Of a DNA stretch of 8,575 bases, positions 1 to 6,011 are shown in pieces (position 1 is the first letter of the stretch; the number at the start of each line of letters is the position of its first letter). Source of the DNA: Spirochaetales bacterium. Its GTDB lineage: Bacteria > Spirochaetota > Spirochaetia > DSM-2461. Below the pieces are notes generated by a model. It did not search any database. It was not told the origin of the DNA and was given only the letters and a program-made list of their open reading frames with translations. The translations under genes and the position numbers were made by a program. The DNA is taken from NCBI GenBank assembly GCA_002748225.1, contig PDRU01000028.1, positions 1 to 8,575 on the forward strand, read 5' to 3'.

Positions 1-1016
1 TCTTCCGGGTGTTTCTGCACATGCAGAATAACCGGCAGACTTTTTTTGCCCTCCACTATGTCGTCTCCGCGGTCTTTGCCGGGAATACCGGTGGTTAGAT
101 TCTGCACATCGTCAAGGATCTGGAACCCGGTTCCTATATCTTCCCAGACATCGCCCAGCTGTTTGACAAGCCTGTCACTGACCGGAAAACGGCCGGCCGC
201 ATAATCTTCAGACATTCCGGAAAAATCTTCGGCAATCCCGGAACTTGTTTCGCCGCGCATCCCTGCTCCGGATTTTGCCCGCTCCGCTGCCGCCGTTATG
301 CCGCCGCGCTCCCCGATCATGGATGCACTCCCGGCGACAGACTGAACAGATCTTTGACCGCTCACGTCTGCTCCGGCTGCTCCCAAAGCTGCCCGGGCCC
401 CCAGACGGGCCGCCAGAGACGCCAGGCTTCCTGTTTTGAAACGGCACATCCTTAAATAGGCCGCAGGCTCAGGAAACAGTTCTGACTCGCGGTGCCAGAA
501 AATATCGTACCCCTGCCCCAGATGCAGACGTCTCATGGCAGCCATCCAGTCATGAGTCATTTCCAGACAGATTTCCGGAGGAAAATCCGCCCTTTCCCAT
601 ACCAGCGTCGGCAGAAAATACATCAGATTACCCATGTTTATGGCCAGGTCTTCACCAAACTCCAGATGCACCGCTTTCCCGCCCCGTCTCACAGCTGAAG
701 AATCTTCTATGTCATCCACAATCAGAGAGCCGTTGTGAGGTATTTCCGTCAGAGGAACCAGCGCGTCCGCCCGTTCTCCGCCGCCCAGAGCCTCGCAGGT
801 AAGAACTGTAACCAGCGGCCTCCAGCGCTTGCCTCCCCGCCGGAGCAGGGCCCGGCCGGGTTCCAGAAAACAGTCGGCCTGCCGGGGCTCTGTTTCCCCG
901 CAGCTCTGTCCGGCAGCAGCCTCCAGCCAGACCGTATCCACCTGCTCAGGCAGAACAGCTGCCAGCTGTTTTTCCACACGCTTCAGATATTTATCCAGCT
1001 CACCCTTTTCCTTCAT
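1..1016 (-). CDS. Trans-isoprenyl (polyprenyl) diphosphate synthase, partial at 3' end, with internal insertion
   Basis: Head-to-tail prenyltransferase that should elongate an allylic diphosphate with IPP in the cytoplasm. I translated it from ATG at 1016; 338 codons remain open at the left edge. An in-frame TAA lies shortly upstream and a GGGAG sits about 10 nt before the ATG. Seen in order: GKRWRP (residues 62-67), first Asp-rich motif DDIED (101-105) followed by RRGGKAVH, FKTGSL (193-198), second motif FQILDDVQN (298-306), then GKDRGDD and EGKKSLPVI. Residues 4 and 5 before DDIED are Ser and Gly, which in this family usually means a longer product chain (inference). Oddities: about 70 residues rich in Gly, Ser and Ala (roughly 213-282) separate the FKTGSL helix from the second motif, where homologues normally have a short loop. 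The last Asp of the second DDxxD is Asn, and the usual GD after the first motif is GN. Family assignment is firm; the product chain is unknown. Confidence 0.9.
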   Translation of the reverse strand, partial: MKEKGELDKYLKRVEKQLAAVLPEQVDTVWLEAAAGQSCGETEPRQADCFLEPGRALLRRGGKRWRPLVTVLTCEALGGGERADALVPLTEIPHNGSLIVDDIEDSSAVRRGGKAVHLEFGEDLAINMGNLMYFLPTLVWERADFPPEICLEMTHDWMAAMRRLHLGQGYDIFWHRESELFPEPAAYLRMCRFKTGSLASLAARLGARAALGAAGADVSGQRSVQSVAGSASMIGERGGITAAAERAKSGAGMRGETSSGIAEDFSGMSEDYAAGRFPVSDRLVKQLGDVWEDIGTGFQILDDVQNLTTGIPGKDRGDDIVEGKKSLPVILHVQKHPE

Positions 1017-1097
1017 TTCAACACGCTCCCGGGAAGTCCATTATGCTCCGGGAAGCGGCTGTTGAACAGTGCCGGCCCTTAAGCCGCGGCCGTTGCA

Positions 1098-1194
1098 AGA
1101 GACGGCGCCTCTTTAACAGGCCGCTGCACTACCTCCGACACTGACAGCCTGGCCGGATTCAGGGCATGGAGTCTCTTTAGGCCGCCGCACTACC
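1098..1194. repeat. Repeat R1, long copy A
   Basis: 97-bp segment that recurs at 1514-1610 (constant offset 416) with one difference that I can find, A at 1138 versus G at 1554. It starts AGAGACGGCGCC and ends GCCGCCGCACTACC. Its second half begins a second, overlapping version of the same unit. Confidence 0.9.
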
Positions 1195-1221
1195 TCCGGC
1201 ACTGACAACCTGGCCGGATTT
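1175..1221. repeat. Repeat R1, variant copy
   Basis: Second tandem version of the R1 core. It begins CTTTAGGCCGCCGCACTACC, lacking the AACA of the full copy, and continues through CTCCGGCACTGACAACCTGG with one base change from the core. It overlaps the end of copy A. Confidence 0.8.
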
Positions 1222-1253
1222 AAGTTCTGAGCGTCTCTTGAAACGGCGCCAGA

Positions 1254-1306
1254 GGCGGATTTGCAACTTTTAACCTGCGCCTTCGGCCGGCGGCAGTCCG
1301 GCAAGG
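1254..1306. repeat. Repeat R2, copy 1
   Basis: 53-bp segment starting GGCGGATTTGCAACTTT and ending TCCGGCAAGG. It recurs at 1614-1667 with one inserted base and one substitution. The 3' half can fold: CCTT and GCCGG on the left (1279-1290) pair with CCGGC and AAGG on the right (1298-1306), with a two-base bulge. There is no T-run after it, so it is not an obvious terminator. Confidence 0.85.
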
Positions 1307-1369
1307 CGCCTGCCGCGATTTTTTCACTGGCATCCTGATTCCGGCGCATTCCGACTGTAAACTGCAAAA

Positions 1370-1402
1370 CTCCGGCACTGACAGCCTGGCCGGATTCAGG
1401 GC
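1370..1402. repeat. Repeat R1, partial copy (right part)
   Basis: 33 bp identical to 1549-1581: the CTCCGGCACTGACAGCC part of R1 through GGATTCAGGGC. The left part of the unit is missing here and the flanking bases are unrelated. Confidence 0.85.
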
Positions 1403-1422
1403 CTGTTCAGGGCCTAGAGTCT

Positions 1423-1449
1423 TCTTTAACAGGCCGCTGCACTGCCTCC
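1423..1449. repeat. Repeat R1, partial copy (left part)
   Basis: 27 bp matching 1110-1136 with a single change (G at 1444 for A). It starts TCTTTAACAGGCCGCTGCAC. It lies after, not before, the right-part fragment at 1370-1402, so the order of the two halves is swapped relative to the full unit. Confidence 0.8.
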
Positions 1450-1451
1450 AT

Positions 1452-1474
1452 CAGCCTTCCGCGGCCGGACGGCT
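1452..1474. repeat. Repeat R3, copy 1 (hairpin without T-run)
   Basis: 23 bp identical to 1686-1708. It folds as AGCC-t-TCCG, loop CGGC, CGGA-c-GGCT. It is followed by GGAATTCC rather than thymines, so unlike the second copy it does not look like a terminator. Confidence 0.8.
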
Positions 1475-1513
1475 GGAATTCCGCGCCTTTTTAACAGACC
1501 GGGGCATTGGCTC

Positions 1514-1610
1514 AGAGACGGCGCCTCTTTAACAGGCCGCTGCACTACCTCCGGCACTGACAGCCTGGCCGGATTCAGGGCATGGAGTCTCTTTAGGCCG
1601 CCGCACTACC
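1514..1610. repeat. Repeat R1, long copy B
   Basis: Near-identical partner of 1098-1194 (one difference). Here the second R1 unit is cut after GCACTACC and passes, with only three bases between, into repeat R2 at 1614. In copy A some 60 bp separate the two modules, so the copies differ by an insertion or deletion at this point. Confidence 0.9.
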
Positions 1611-1613
1611 GGC

Positions 1614-1667
1614 GGCGGATTTGCAACTTTATAACCTGCGCCTTCGGCCCGCGGCAGTCCGGCAAGG
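1614..1667. repeat. Repeat R2, copy 2
   Basis: 54-bp partner of 1254-1306 with an extra A after the CAACTTT run and C for G in the GGCCGGCGG tract. The substitution weakens the GCCGG/CCGGC stem seen in copy 1. Confidence 0.85.
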
Positions 1668-1686
1668 GGTTGGCTGCCCCCGGCGC

Positions 1687-1712
1687 AGCCTTCCGCGGCC
1701 GGACGGCTTTTT
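1687..1712 (+). terminator. Terminator-like hairpin formed by repeat R3, copy 2
   Basis: Inverted repeat AGCC-t-TCCG, four-base loop CGGC, CGGA-c-GGCT (1687-1708), followed by a run of five T (1708-1712) and an AT-rich stretch. This has the form of a Rho-independent terminator for plus-strand transcription. No plus-strand gene lies upstream in the window, so it may insulate the ligase-his operon from read-through out of the repeat region, or simply be one repeat copy that landed beside thymines. Confidence 0.5.
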
Positions 1713-1782
1713 AATAAAAAAACCTGAACACTGCGTTTAAAAGCTTGTCTCCCTCCTGTAAGAGCTGTATGTTTAATAAATC

Positions 1783-1863
1783 ATGACAAAGAAATTGACA
1801 TTACAAAGCATTTTGTTAGATTCTGAACCTGGCAAAAGGCAGCCGGGTGGCCATCCTTGCTGA
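1783..1863 (+). pseudogene. Detached N-terminal fragment of the acyl-CoA synthetase-like gene
   Basis: ATG at 1783 opens a 26-codon frame beginning MTKKLTLQSILLDSE and ending at TGA 1861-1863. Its first 15 residues look like the start of short AMP-ligases, which begin with a helix of this kind ahead of the substrate-facing N-domain. The frame then runs into the DNA that encodes, one frame over, KGSRVAILAES of the ligase. About 40-45 residues normally lying between these two segments are absent. I infer an internal out-of-frame deletion. No strong Shine-Dalgarno is visible before the ATG. Confidence 0.5.
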
Positions 1864-3328
1864 AAGCTGTTATCAGTGGGGAGCCGCATACTTCGGAATA
1901 ACATCGGCCGGTTTTATAGCTGTTCCCATACTTCCTGACTTTCCCCAGCCGCAAATTGTCAATATTCTTACACATTCCGGCGTACAGGCGGGAATTACAT
2001 CCCGGAAGCTTGAAGCGGCAATGCGCGGTGCTGTTTCAGAACTGCCTGAGTCCATTCCTCTGGCACAGCTGGAGACCGCAGAAATTCTGGATGGTCCGGG
2101 TAAAGGCACCCCTCTTGCCAGGCCGGAGAACCCGAGAGCCTTCTTTTCGGAAGAAATTGCTCCCGATACCCCGGCAGTTCTGCTCTACACCTCCGGAACC
2201 ACCGGCACATCCAAGGGTGTTACCCACAGCCACCATGCCATAGCGTGGAATGCTGTAACCGGACTGGGCGAAGGACTGGGGCCAGACCCGGAAGGGGTAC
2301 GCCATCTTTCCGTACTCCCGCTGGCTCATACCTACGAATGCACTATCGGTCTTGTGGGGATTTTGTCCGTCGGGGGAGAAATTAAATATCTGGACGGTCC
2401 GCCTACTCCGACAAAACTCCTTGAAGCCATGGGTAAAGAACGCCCCAGCGTTATGCTGACCGTTCCCCTGCTGATGGAAAAAATCTACCACTCCAAAATT
2501 TCCTCTCCCTTAAAAAAACGTCCTTTTACAAAAATTATCTTTTCTTTCCCTCCTGTACGGAAGATTATTCACCGTGTGGCCGGAAAAAAGATGTTTCAGC
2601 TCTTTGGAGGAAACCTCCGCTTTTTCGGCATTGGCGGAGCTCCGCTGGCCCCCGATACGGAAAAGTTTCTTATTGAAAGCCGCTGGCCCTACTCAGTGGG
2701 TTACGGCCTCACGGAAACAGCGCCCCTTTTGGCCGGAGGAAACATTAAGCATATGGAATACCGCTCCACCGGCAAAGTTCTTCCCGGAGTGTCACTGCGC
2801 ATTCATGAGCCTTCTGAAAAAACCGGAATCGGCGAAATTCAGGCCAAAGGCCCCAATGTTATGCAGGGCTACTGGAACGACCCGGAACGCACAGCCGAAG
2901 TGTTTACGGAAGACGGCTGGTTCCGCACTGGAGATCTGGGCTATATCAAAAACAATGTTCTGTTTATCAAGGGACGCATGAAAGATGTTCTTCTGGGCTC
3001 CAATGGAGAAAACATTTATCCGGACGAAGTGGAAGCGGTTATCAACAGCCAGACCTTTGTTCAGGAATCACTGGCATATATAAATGAAGGCCAGCTTGTG
3101 GCCCGAATTCTTCTGGACGCTGAGAAGATTGCCGCAGAACTCAAACGGAAGGGGCTGGTGGAAGCGGAAAAAATCAATCAATGGAAAAACGAGCAGCTGG
3201 AAATTATCCGCAAAGAGGCGAACAAACACCTGGGAGCCAACTCGCGTATTCAATCATTTATTGAACAGCTTTCTCCGTTTGAAAAAACACCGTCCCTGAA
3301 AATTAAACGGTTCCTGTATACCTCATGA
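1847..3328 (+). CDS. Long-chain acyl-CoA synthetase-like AMP-ligase, N-terminally truncated
   Basis: ANL-superfamily enzyme; relatives activate fatty acids with ATP to acyl-AMP and then acyl-CoA at the membrane. Numbered from GTG 1847 (493 aa): phosphate-binding loop TSGTTGTSKG (115-124), GGAPL (263-267), YGLTE (286-290), TGD (361-363), hinge GRMKD (376-380), GENIYPDEVE (387-396) and the C-terminal catalytic Lys in SLKIKR (Lys485). The catalytic core is therefore complete. The first residues, VAILAES after KGSR, correspond to a point some 60-80 residues into normal relatives. An in-frame TAG lies nine codons before the GTG, so no normal N-terminus can be added in this frame; the probable lost start is the fragment at 1783. 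Either a shortened enzyme initiates at GTG 1847 (only a distant AAAGG ahead of it) or this is a recent pseudogene. The stop overlaps the hisA start by four bases. Confidence 0.85.
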   Translation: MAILAESCYQWGAAYFGITSAGFIAVPILPDFPQPQIVNILTHSGVQAGITSRKLEAAMRGAVSELPESIPLAQLETAEILDGPGKGTPLARPENPRAFFSEEIAPDTPAVLLYTSGTTGTSKGVTHSHHAIAWNAVTGLGEGLGPDPEGVRHLSVLPLAHTYECTIGLVGILSVGGEIKYLDGPPTPTKLLEAMGKERPSVMLTVPLLMEKIYHSKISSPLKKRPFTKIIFSFPPVRKIIHRVAGKKMFQLFGGNLRFFGIGGAPLAPDTEKFLIESRWPYSVGYGLTETAPLLAGGNIKHMEYRSTGKVLPGVSLRIHEPSEKTGIGEIQAKGPNVMQGYWNDPERTAEVFTEDGWFRTGDLGYIKNNVLFIKGRMKDVLLGSNGENIYPDEVEAVINSQTFVQESLAYINEGQLVARILLDAEKIAAELKRKGLVEAEKINQWKNEQLEIIRKEANKHLGANSRIQSFIEQLSPFEKTPSLKIKRFLYTS

Positions 3329-4059
3329 TACCCATACCGGCCATAGACCTTCTTGACGGGCGCTGCGTCCGTCTGACAGAGGGAGTCTTTGATACGGCTA
3401 AAACATACAGCCTTAACCCCGCAGAAACGGCCCGCCAATTCGCTGATGAAGGCGCGCAAAGACTGCATGTGGTGGATCTGGATGCCGCGCGGGGTTCAGG
3501 AAACAACCGAAAAGCTCTGGCTGATATACGGAAAGCTTTTCCCGGAACCATAGATACCGGAGGCGGAATCCGCAGCCTCTCCGACGCCCGCCAGCTTAAA
3601 GACATCGGCATAAACTGCCTTGTGCTGGGAACTGTCCTGACAGAAAAACTGCCGGAAATTAAAGAATGGGCGGAGGAACTCGGAGAGGTGTTTATCGGCG
3701 GAATTGACGCCCGTAACGGAGAAGTTAAAATTGCCGGGTGGAAACAGGGAAGCTCTCTTCAGGCCGTCACTCTGGCCGCGCAATTAAAAAAAACCGGACT
3801 GACAGAAATTATCTACACCGATATTTCCCGGGACGGAACTCTTGCGGGCCCCAACATCAGCGCAAGCCTTCAGATAGCCCGGGCATCGGAACTTCCTGTA
3901 ACCGTTTCCGGCGGCACAGGCTCCCTGAAACATCTTCAGGAACTGGCAGACCATCCCCATCAAGGTCTTACCGGTGTTATTATAGGCAAAGCACTTTACG
4001 AAGGGCGTTTTACATTCACAGAAGCCCGGCGTGTTTTTGAACAAGGAGAACGCTTATGA
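3325..4059 (+). CDS. hisA: HisA, phosphoribosylformimino-AICAR ribotide isomerase
   Basis: Catalyses the Amadori isomerisation of ProFAR to PRFAR in histidine biosynthesis. The 244 residues match the usual length of this half-barrel-repeat TIM barrel. Seen: PAIDLLDG with catalytic Asp8, CVRLTEG (14-20), LHVVDLDAA (48-55), phosphate loop TGGGIRS (78-84), GGIDARNG with second catalytic Asp128, TDISRDGT (165-172), SGGTGS (195-200) and GVIIGKALYEG near the C-terminus. Asp8 and Asp128 are the acid/base pair of the family. The ATG overlaps the ligase stop as ATGA, and there is no Shine-Dalgarno before it (the preceding bases are TTCCTGTATACCTC), so translation is probably coupled to the ligase upstream. 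The gene ends in another ATGA overlap with the hisE-type gene. It is not HisF: the N-terminal PAIDL is HisA-type. Confidence 0.96.
   Translation: MIPIPAIDLLDGRCVRLTEGVFDTAKTYSLNPAETARQFADEGAQRLHVVDLDAARGSGNNRKALADIRKAFPGTIDTGGGIRSLSDARQLKDIGINCLVLGTVLTEKLPEIKEWAEELGEVFIGGIDARNGEVKIAGWKQGSSLQAVTLAAQLKKTGLTEIIYTDISRDGTLAGPNISASLQIARASELPVTVSGGTGSLKHLQELADHPHQGLTGVIIGKALYEGRFTFTEARRVFEQGERL
4043..4048 (+). promoter_or_regulatory. Ribosome binding site of the hisE-type gene
   Basis: AAGGAG ends 7 nt before the ATG at 4056 and lies inside the hisA reading frame. It fixes the start and lets this gene be translated independently of hisA, in contrast with hisA itself, which has no such site. Confidence 0.8.
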
Positions 4060-4700
4060 ATAAAGCCAACGCGGCCCAGGACTCTCCATGGCCCGTTCTG
4101 GTAACAGCACAGGCGGCCAATTCCCAACCAGAGCCCGCCTCAGAGCCCTCCTCAGAACCCGCCTGCTTTGCTGTTCTGATGAACCGGAAGGCCTTCCGCA
4201 AAAGCCGGGAAGCCGGCTATCCCTGGATTATTCACCCCGCAACAGGCCGCCTGCTCCCCTGGCCGGAAAAACCCGCCATTGTATCTTTAAGTGAAGGAGC
4301 CGGCTGTTACCTGCTGAAAATTACTCCGGCCCCCCGGCCCTACGGTACTCAGCCTCCGCCGCAGATAAATCCCGACAGCCGTCAGAATGTAAACATACCT
4401 GAAAAGAACGCTTCCGCTGAACCGGCCGCTTCCGTTATGCAAACCCTCACTCAGCTGATTGCAAAGCGGCGGCATGAAATGCCTGAAGGCTCATATACAA
4501 CACACCTTTTCCGGGAAGGACTGGAGAAAATCCGTAAAAAGACAGGCGAAGAAGCCGTTGAACTCCTTCTGGCACAAACTCCGCAGGATATTATCTACGA
4601 GTCTGCCGATCTTGTTTATCATCTGCTGGTTCTTTTGGAAGCTTCCGGTCTGAGCTGGAGTGAAGTAACCGGCGAACTGGAAAGACGCCATACTTCATAA
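4056..4700 (+). CDS. hisE: HisE phosphoribosyl-ATP pyrophosphohydrolase with degenerate N-terminal HisI domain
   Basis: The C-terminal domain (about 127-213) is a clear HisE, which cleaves PR-ATP to PR-AMP. It shows LTQLIAKRR, SYTTHLFREG (146-155), KIRKKTGEEAVELL with the metal-binding Glu cluster (158-171), ESADLVYHLLVLL (182-194) and ending ELERRH. The N-terminal part (about 13-91) follows the HisI pattern in outline: LVTAQ, VLMNRKAFRKSREAG, then RLLPWP and a strand ending CYLLKITP. It has lost the features of a cyclohydrolase: the DCDxD metal site reads SEGAG and there is no CHxGxxSC zinc motif. A Pro/Glu/Ser tract (23-36) and a Pro-rich linker (91-105) interrupt it. I infer a HisIE fusion whose HisI half is no longer catalytic. 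A good AAGGAG (4043-4048) precedes the ATG by 7 nt, besides the ATGA overlap with hisA. Confidence 0.9.
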   Translation: MNKANAAQDSPWPVLVTAQAANSQPEPASEPSSEPACFAVLMNRKAFRKSREAGYPWIIHPATGRLLPWPEKPAIVSLSEGAGCYLLKITPAPRPYGTQPPPQINPDSRQNVNIPEKNASAEPAASVMQTLTQLIAKRRHEMPEGSYTTHLFREGLEKIRKKTGEEAVELLLAQTPQDIIYESADLVYHLLVLLEASGLSWSEVTGELERRHTS

Positions 4701-4706
4701 ACAATT

Positions 4707-5954
4707 TCAGCTGCTCTGCGCGGCAGCAGCGCAGGAAGGCAGGTTTTCCGCCAGTTCCACTCTGTTCCGGCCGTTTTTCTTGGCCAGATACAGGGCGTCA
4801 TCAGCGGCTTTCACCAGCCGCTCCGGGGAGGAGTTTCCATCCGGAATAAGCGAAGTGCCTCCAACACTTACAGTTACATGCCCTTCGGATACATCCGGAT
4901 GCTCTATGTTTAATTCAGATACGGCGGCCCGCAGACGTTCGGCCACCACTTGAACCCCGCCGCTTTTTACATCCGAAAGAATTACAGCAAACTCCTCTCC
5001 TCCATACCGGGCCGCCAGATCGCCCACTCTCCGGTTTATGTTCTGAAGAGCGCAGGCTACCTGTTTCAGGCATTCATCGCCCTGCTGATGTCCGAAGGTA
5101 TCATTGTAATTCTTAAAATGATCTATATCGATCATTAAAAGGCCCAGCTGCAGCTTACTCCGCCTGGCCCGCTGCCATTCATCTGCAATATTAATGTCAA
5201 AACTCCGCCGGTTGGGAATCTGTGTCAAAGGATCCAGCATGGCTAAGTTTTTCATGAGACGTATCATTCTGGATAATTCCAGATTCTGTTTCCTGATTGT
5301 CCGTTCTTTCTGAAACTGAGTAATAAGATATTTCTGCCGAAGCAGAAATATCCAGGAATACAGCAGAGCCCCCAGTAAAACCTCAACAATCTGGTAATCG
5401 TGTTTAATAAAAAAATCACCTTTAAACAGCAGCAGCGCGGAATATACAAGCGCGTTAAACCATATAACGCTCAATGAAAACCGGGGGTCTTCCCTCAAGC
5501 CGAGAAACACCAGCCCCATAATCATGTTATACATGGTGGAGTCGCCATACAGCACGCTGAAGATAAGCGCCCCAACAACAAAGACTGTATAAAGACAGAA
5601 AAACACCAGGCGGTTTTTCCGTGTTACCTCCTCTTCCCGGGGAACCCTGACAAAAAGAAGAACCAGCAATGACGGCGGCAGAAAAAGTATTGCGTGCAGG
5701 CGGGAGAGGCTTGTCACTTCGGGAAAATTACCGACCGTTCCCTTAAATGTAAGCAAGAGAATAGAAGAAAACAGAGTAAACGATATCAAAACCGTCAGAC
5801 CGGAAAGATACTGGAGCATTCTGAAATTACTTACTGTAGCGTATTTGTAGAAAAGCTTTTCTTCCGTTGAAGAAAGAGAAGGAAAAGAAAAAAGCTCTCT
5901 CAGGGTAGAGAATAAAGAATTAAACGGCCTGTTCGGCCCAAGACATCTATTCAT
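4707..5954 (-). CDS. Membrane-bound GGDEF diguanylate cyclase
   Basis: Makes c-di-GMP from two GTP. With the ATG at 5954 it has 415 residues. About six hydrophobic spans occupy roughly 47-210, followed by a short helical linker (QFQKERTIRKQNLELSRM) and a GGDEF domain from about 240. In that domain I see DPLTQIPNRR (241-250), DIDHFKNYND (276-285), FGHQQGD, the signature GGEEF (318-322) and VTVSVGG. RVGD (309-312) ends exactly five residues before GGEEF, which is the RxxD inhibitory site, so product feedback is likely. No EAL or HD domain is present. The frame is also open upstream to a TTG at 5990 (12 extra residues) with AAGAG just before it; I prefer the ATG, although it lacks a clear Shine-Dalgarno. 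It follows the prenyl synthase by 57 bp (21 bp from the TTG) on the same strand, so co-transcription is likely. The signal sensed by the membrane part is unknown. Confidence 0.93.
   Translation of the reverse strand: MNRCLGPNRPFNSLFSTLRELFSFPSLSSTEEKLFYKYATVSNFRMLQYLSGLTVLISFTLFSSILLLTFKGTVGNFPEVTSLSRLHAILFLPPSLLVLLFVRVPREEEVTRKNRLVFFCLYTVFVVGALIFSVLYGDSTMYNMIMGLVFLGLREDPRFSLSVIWFNALVYSALLLFKGDFFIKHDYQIVEVLLGALLYSWIFLLRQKYLITQFQKERTIRKQNLELSRMIRLMKNLAMLDPLTQIPNRRSFDINIADEWQRARRSKLQLGLLMIDIDHFKNYNDTFGHQQGDECLKQVACALQNINRRVGDLAARYGGEEFAVILSDVKSGGVQVVAERLRAAVSELNIEHPDVSEGHVTVSVGGTSLIPDGNSSPERLVKAADDALYLAKKNGRNRVELAENLPSCAAAAQSS
4710..4730 (-). terminator. Possible weak terminator hairpin between convergent genes
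   Basis: GCTGCT (4710-4715) and AGCAGC (4725-4730) form a six-pair stem with a nine-base loop. Read on the minus strand it is followed by TGAAATTGTTT, a poor T-run. It covers the last codons of the cyclase gene. The gap between the two stop codons is only six bases, so any terminator must overlap coding DNA. Confidence 0.3.
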
Positions 5955-6011
5955 AGAAACATCGGATATATATATAAATAACAGAGGCAAAGCTCTTAGT
6001 AAACAAAAAAG

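Larger units (their letters stand above)
1017..1782. other. Gene-free GC-rich spacer built from interspersed repeats
   Basis: This stretch separates the minus-strand prenyl synthase from the plus-strand AMP-ligase. I see no credible gene. The longest minus-strand frame (1113-1367, 84 codons) reads the same repeat words in two different frames, as expected of non-coding DNA. It holds three repeat modules in the order R1, R1 variant, R2, then R1 fragments, R3, then R1, R1 fragment, R2, R3. The final 70 bases (1713-1782) are AT-richer and presumably carry the promoter of the downstream gene. TTGTCT at 1745-1750 and TATGTT at 1769-1774 with an 18-bp gap are the best pair I see, but they are weak. 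Confidence 0.75.

Noticed and set aside
735..1082. 115-codon plus-strand open frame
   Set aside because: It is opposite the partial prenyl synthase, whose DDIED and GKRWRP motifs fix the coding strand as minus.
1113..1367. 84-codon minus-strand open frame as a real gene
   Set aside because: It reads the R1 repeat twice in two different frames, has no recognisable motif and lies wholly in repeat DNA; it is open only because of high GC.
1098..1712. CRISPR array
   Set aside because: Repeats are of different lengths, unevenly spaced, and separated by other repeats rather than unique spacers of constant size; no cas gene is near.
2036..2491. 151-codon minus-strand open frame
   Set aside because: It lies opposite the AMP-ligase core, including the TSGTTG loop, and shows no family features; a shadow frame.
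1847..3328. Programmed frameshift joining the 1783 frame to the ligase
   Set aside because: No slippery sequence is seen, and a frameshift alone would not restore the roughly 40 or more missing residues; a deletion explains both the frame change and the gap.
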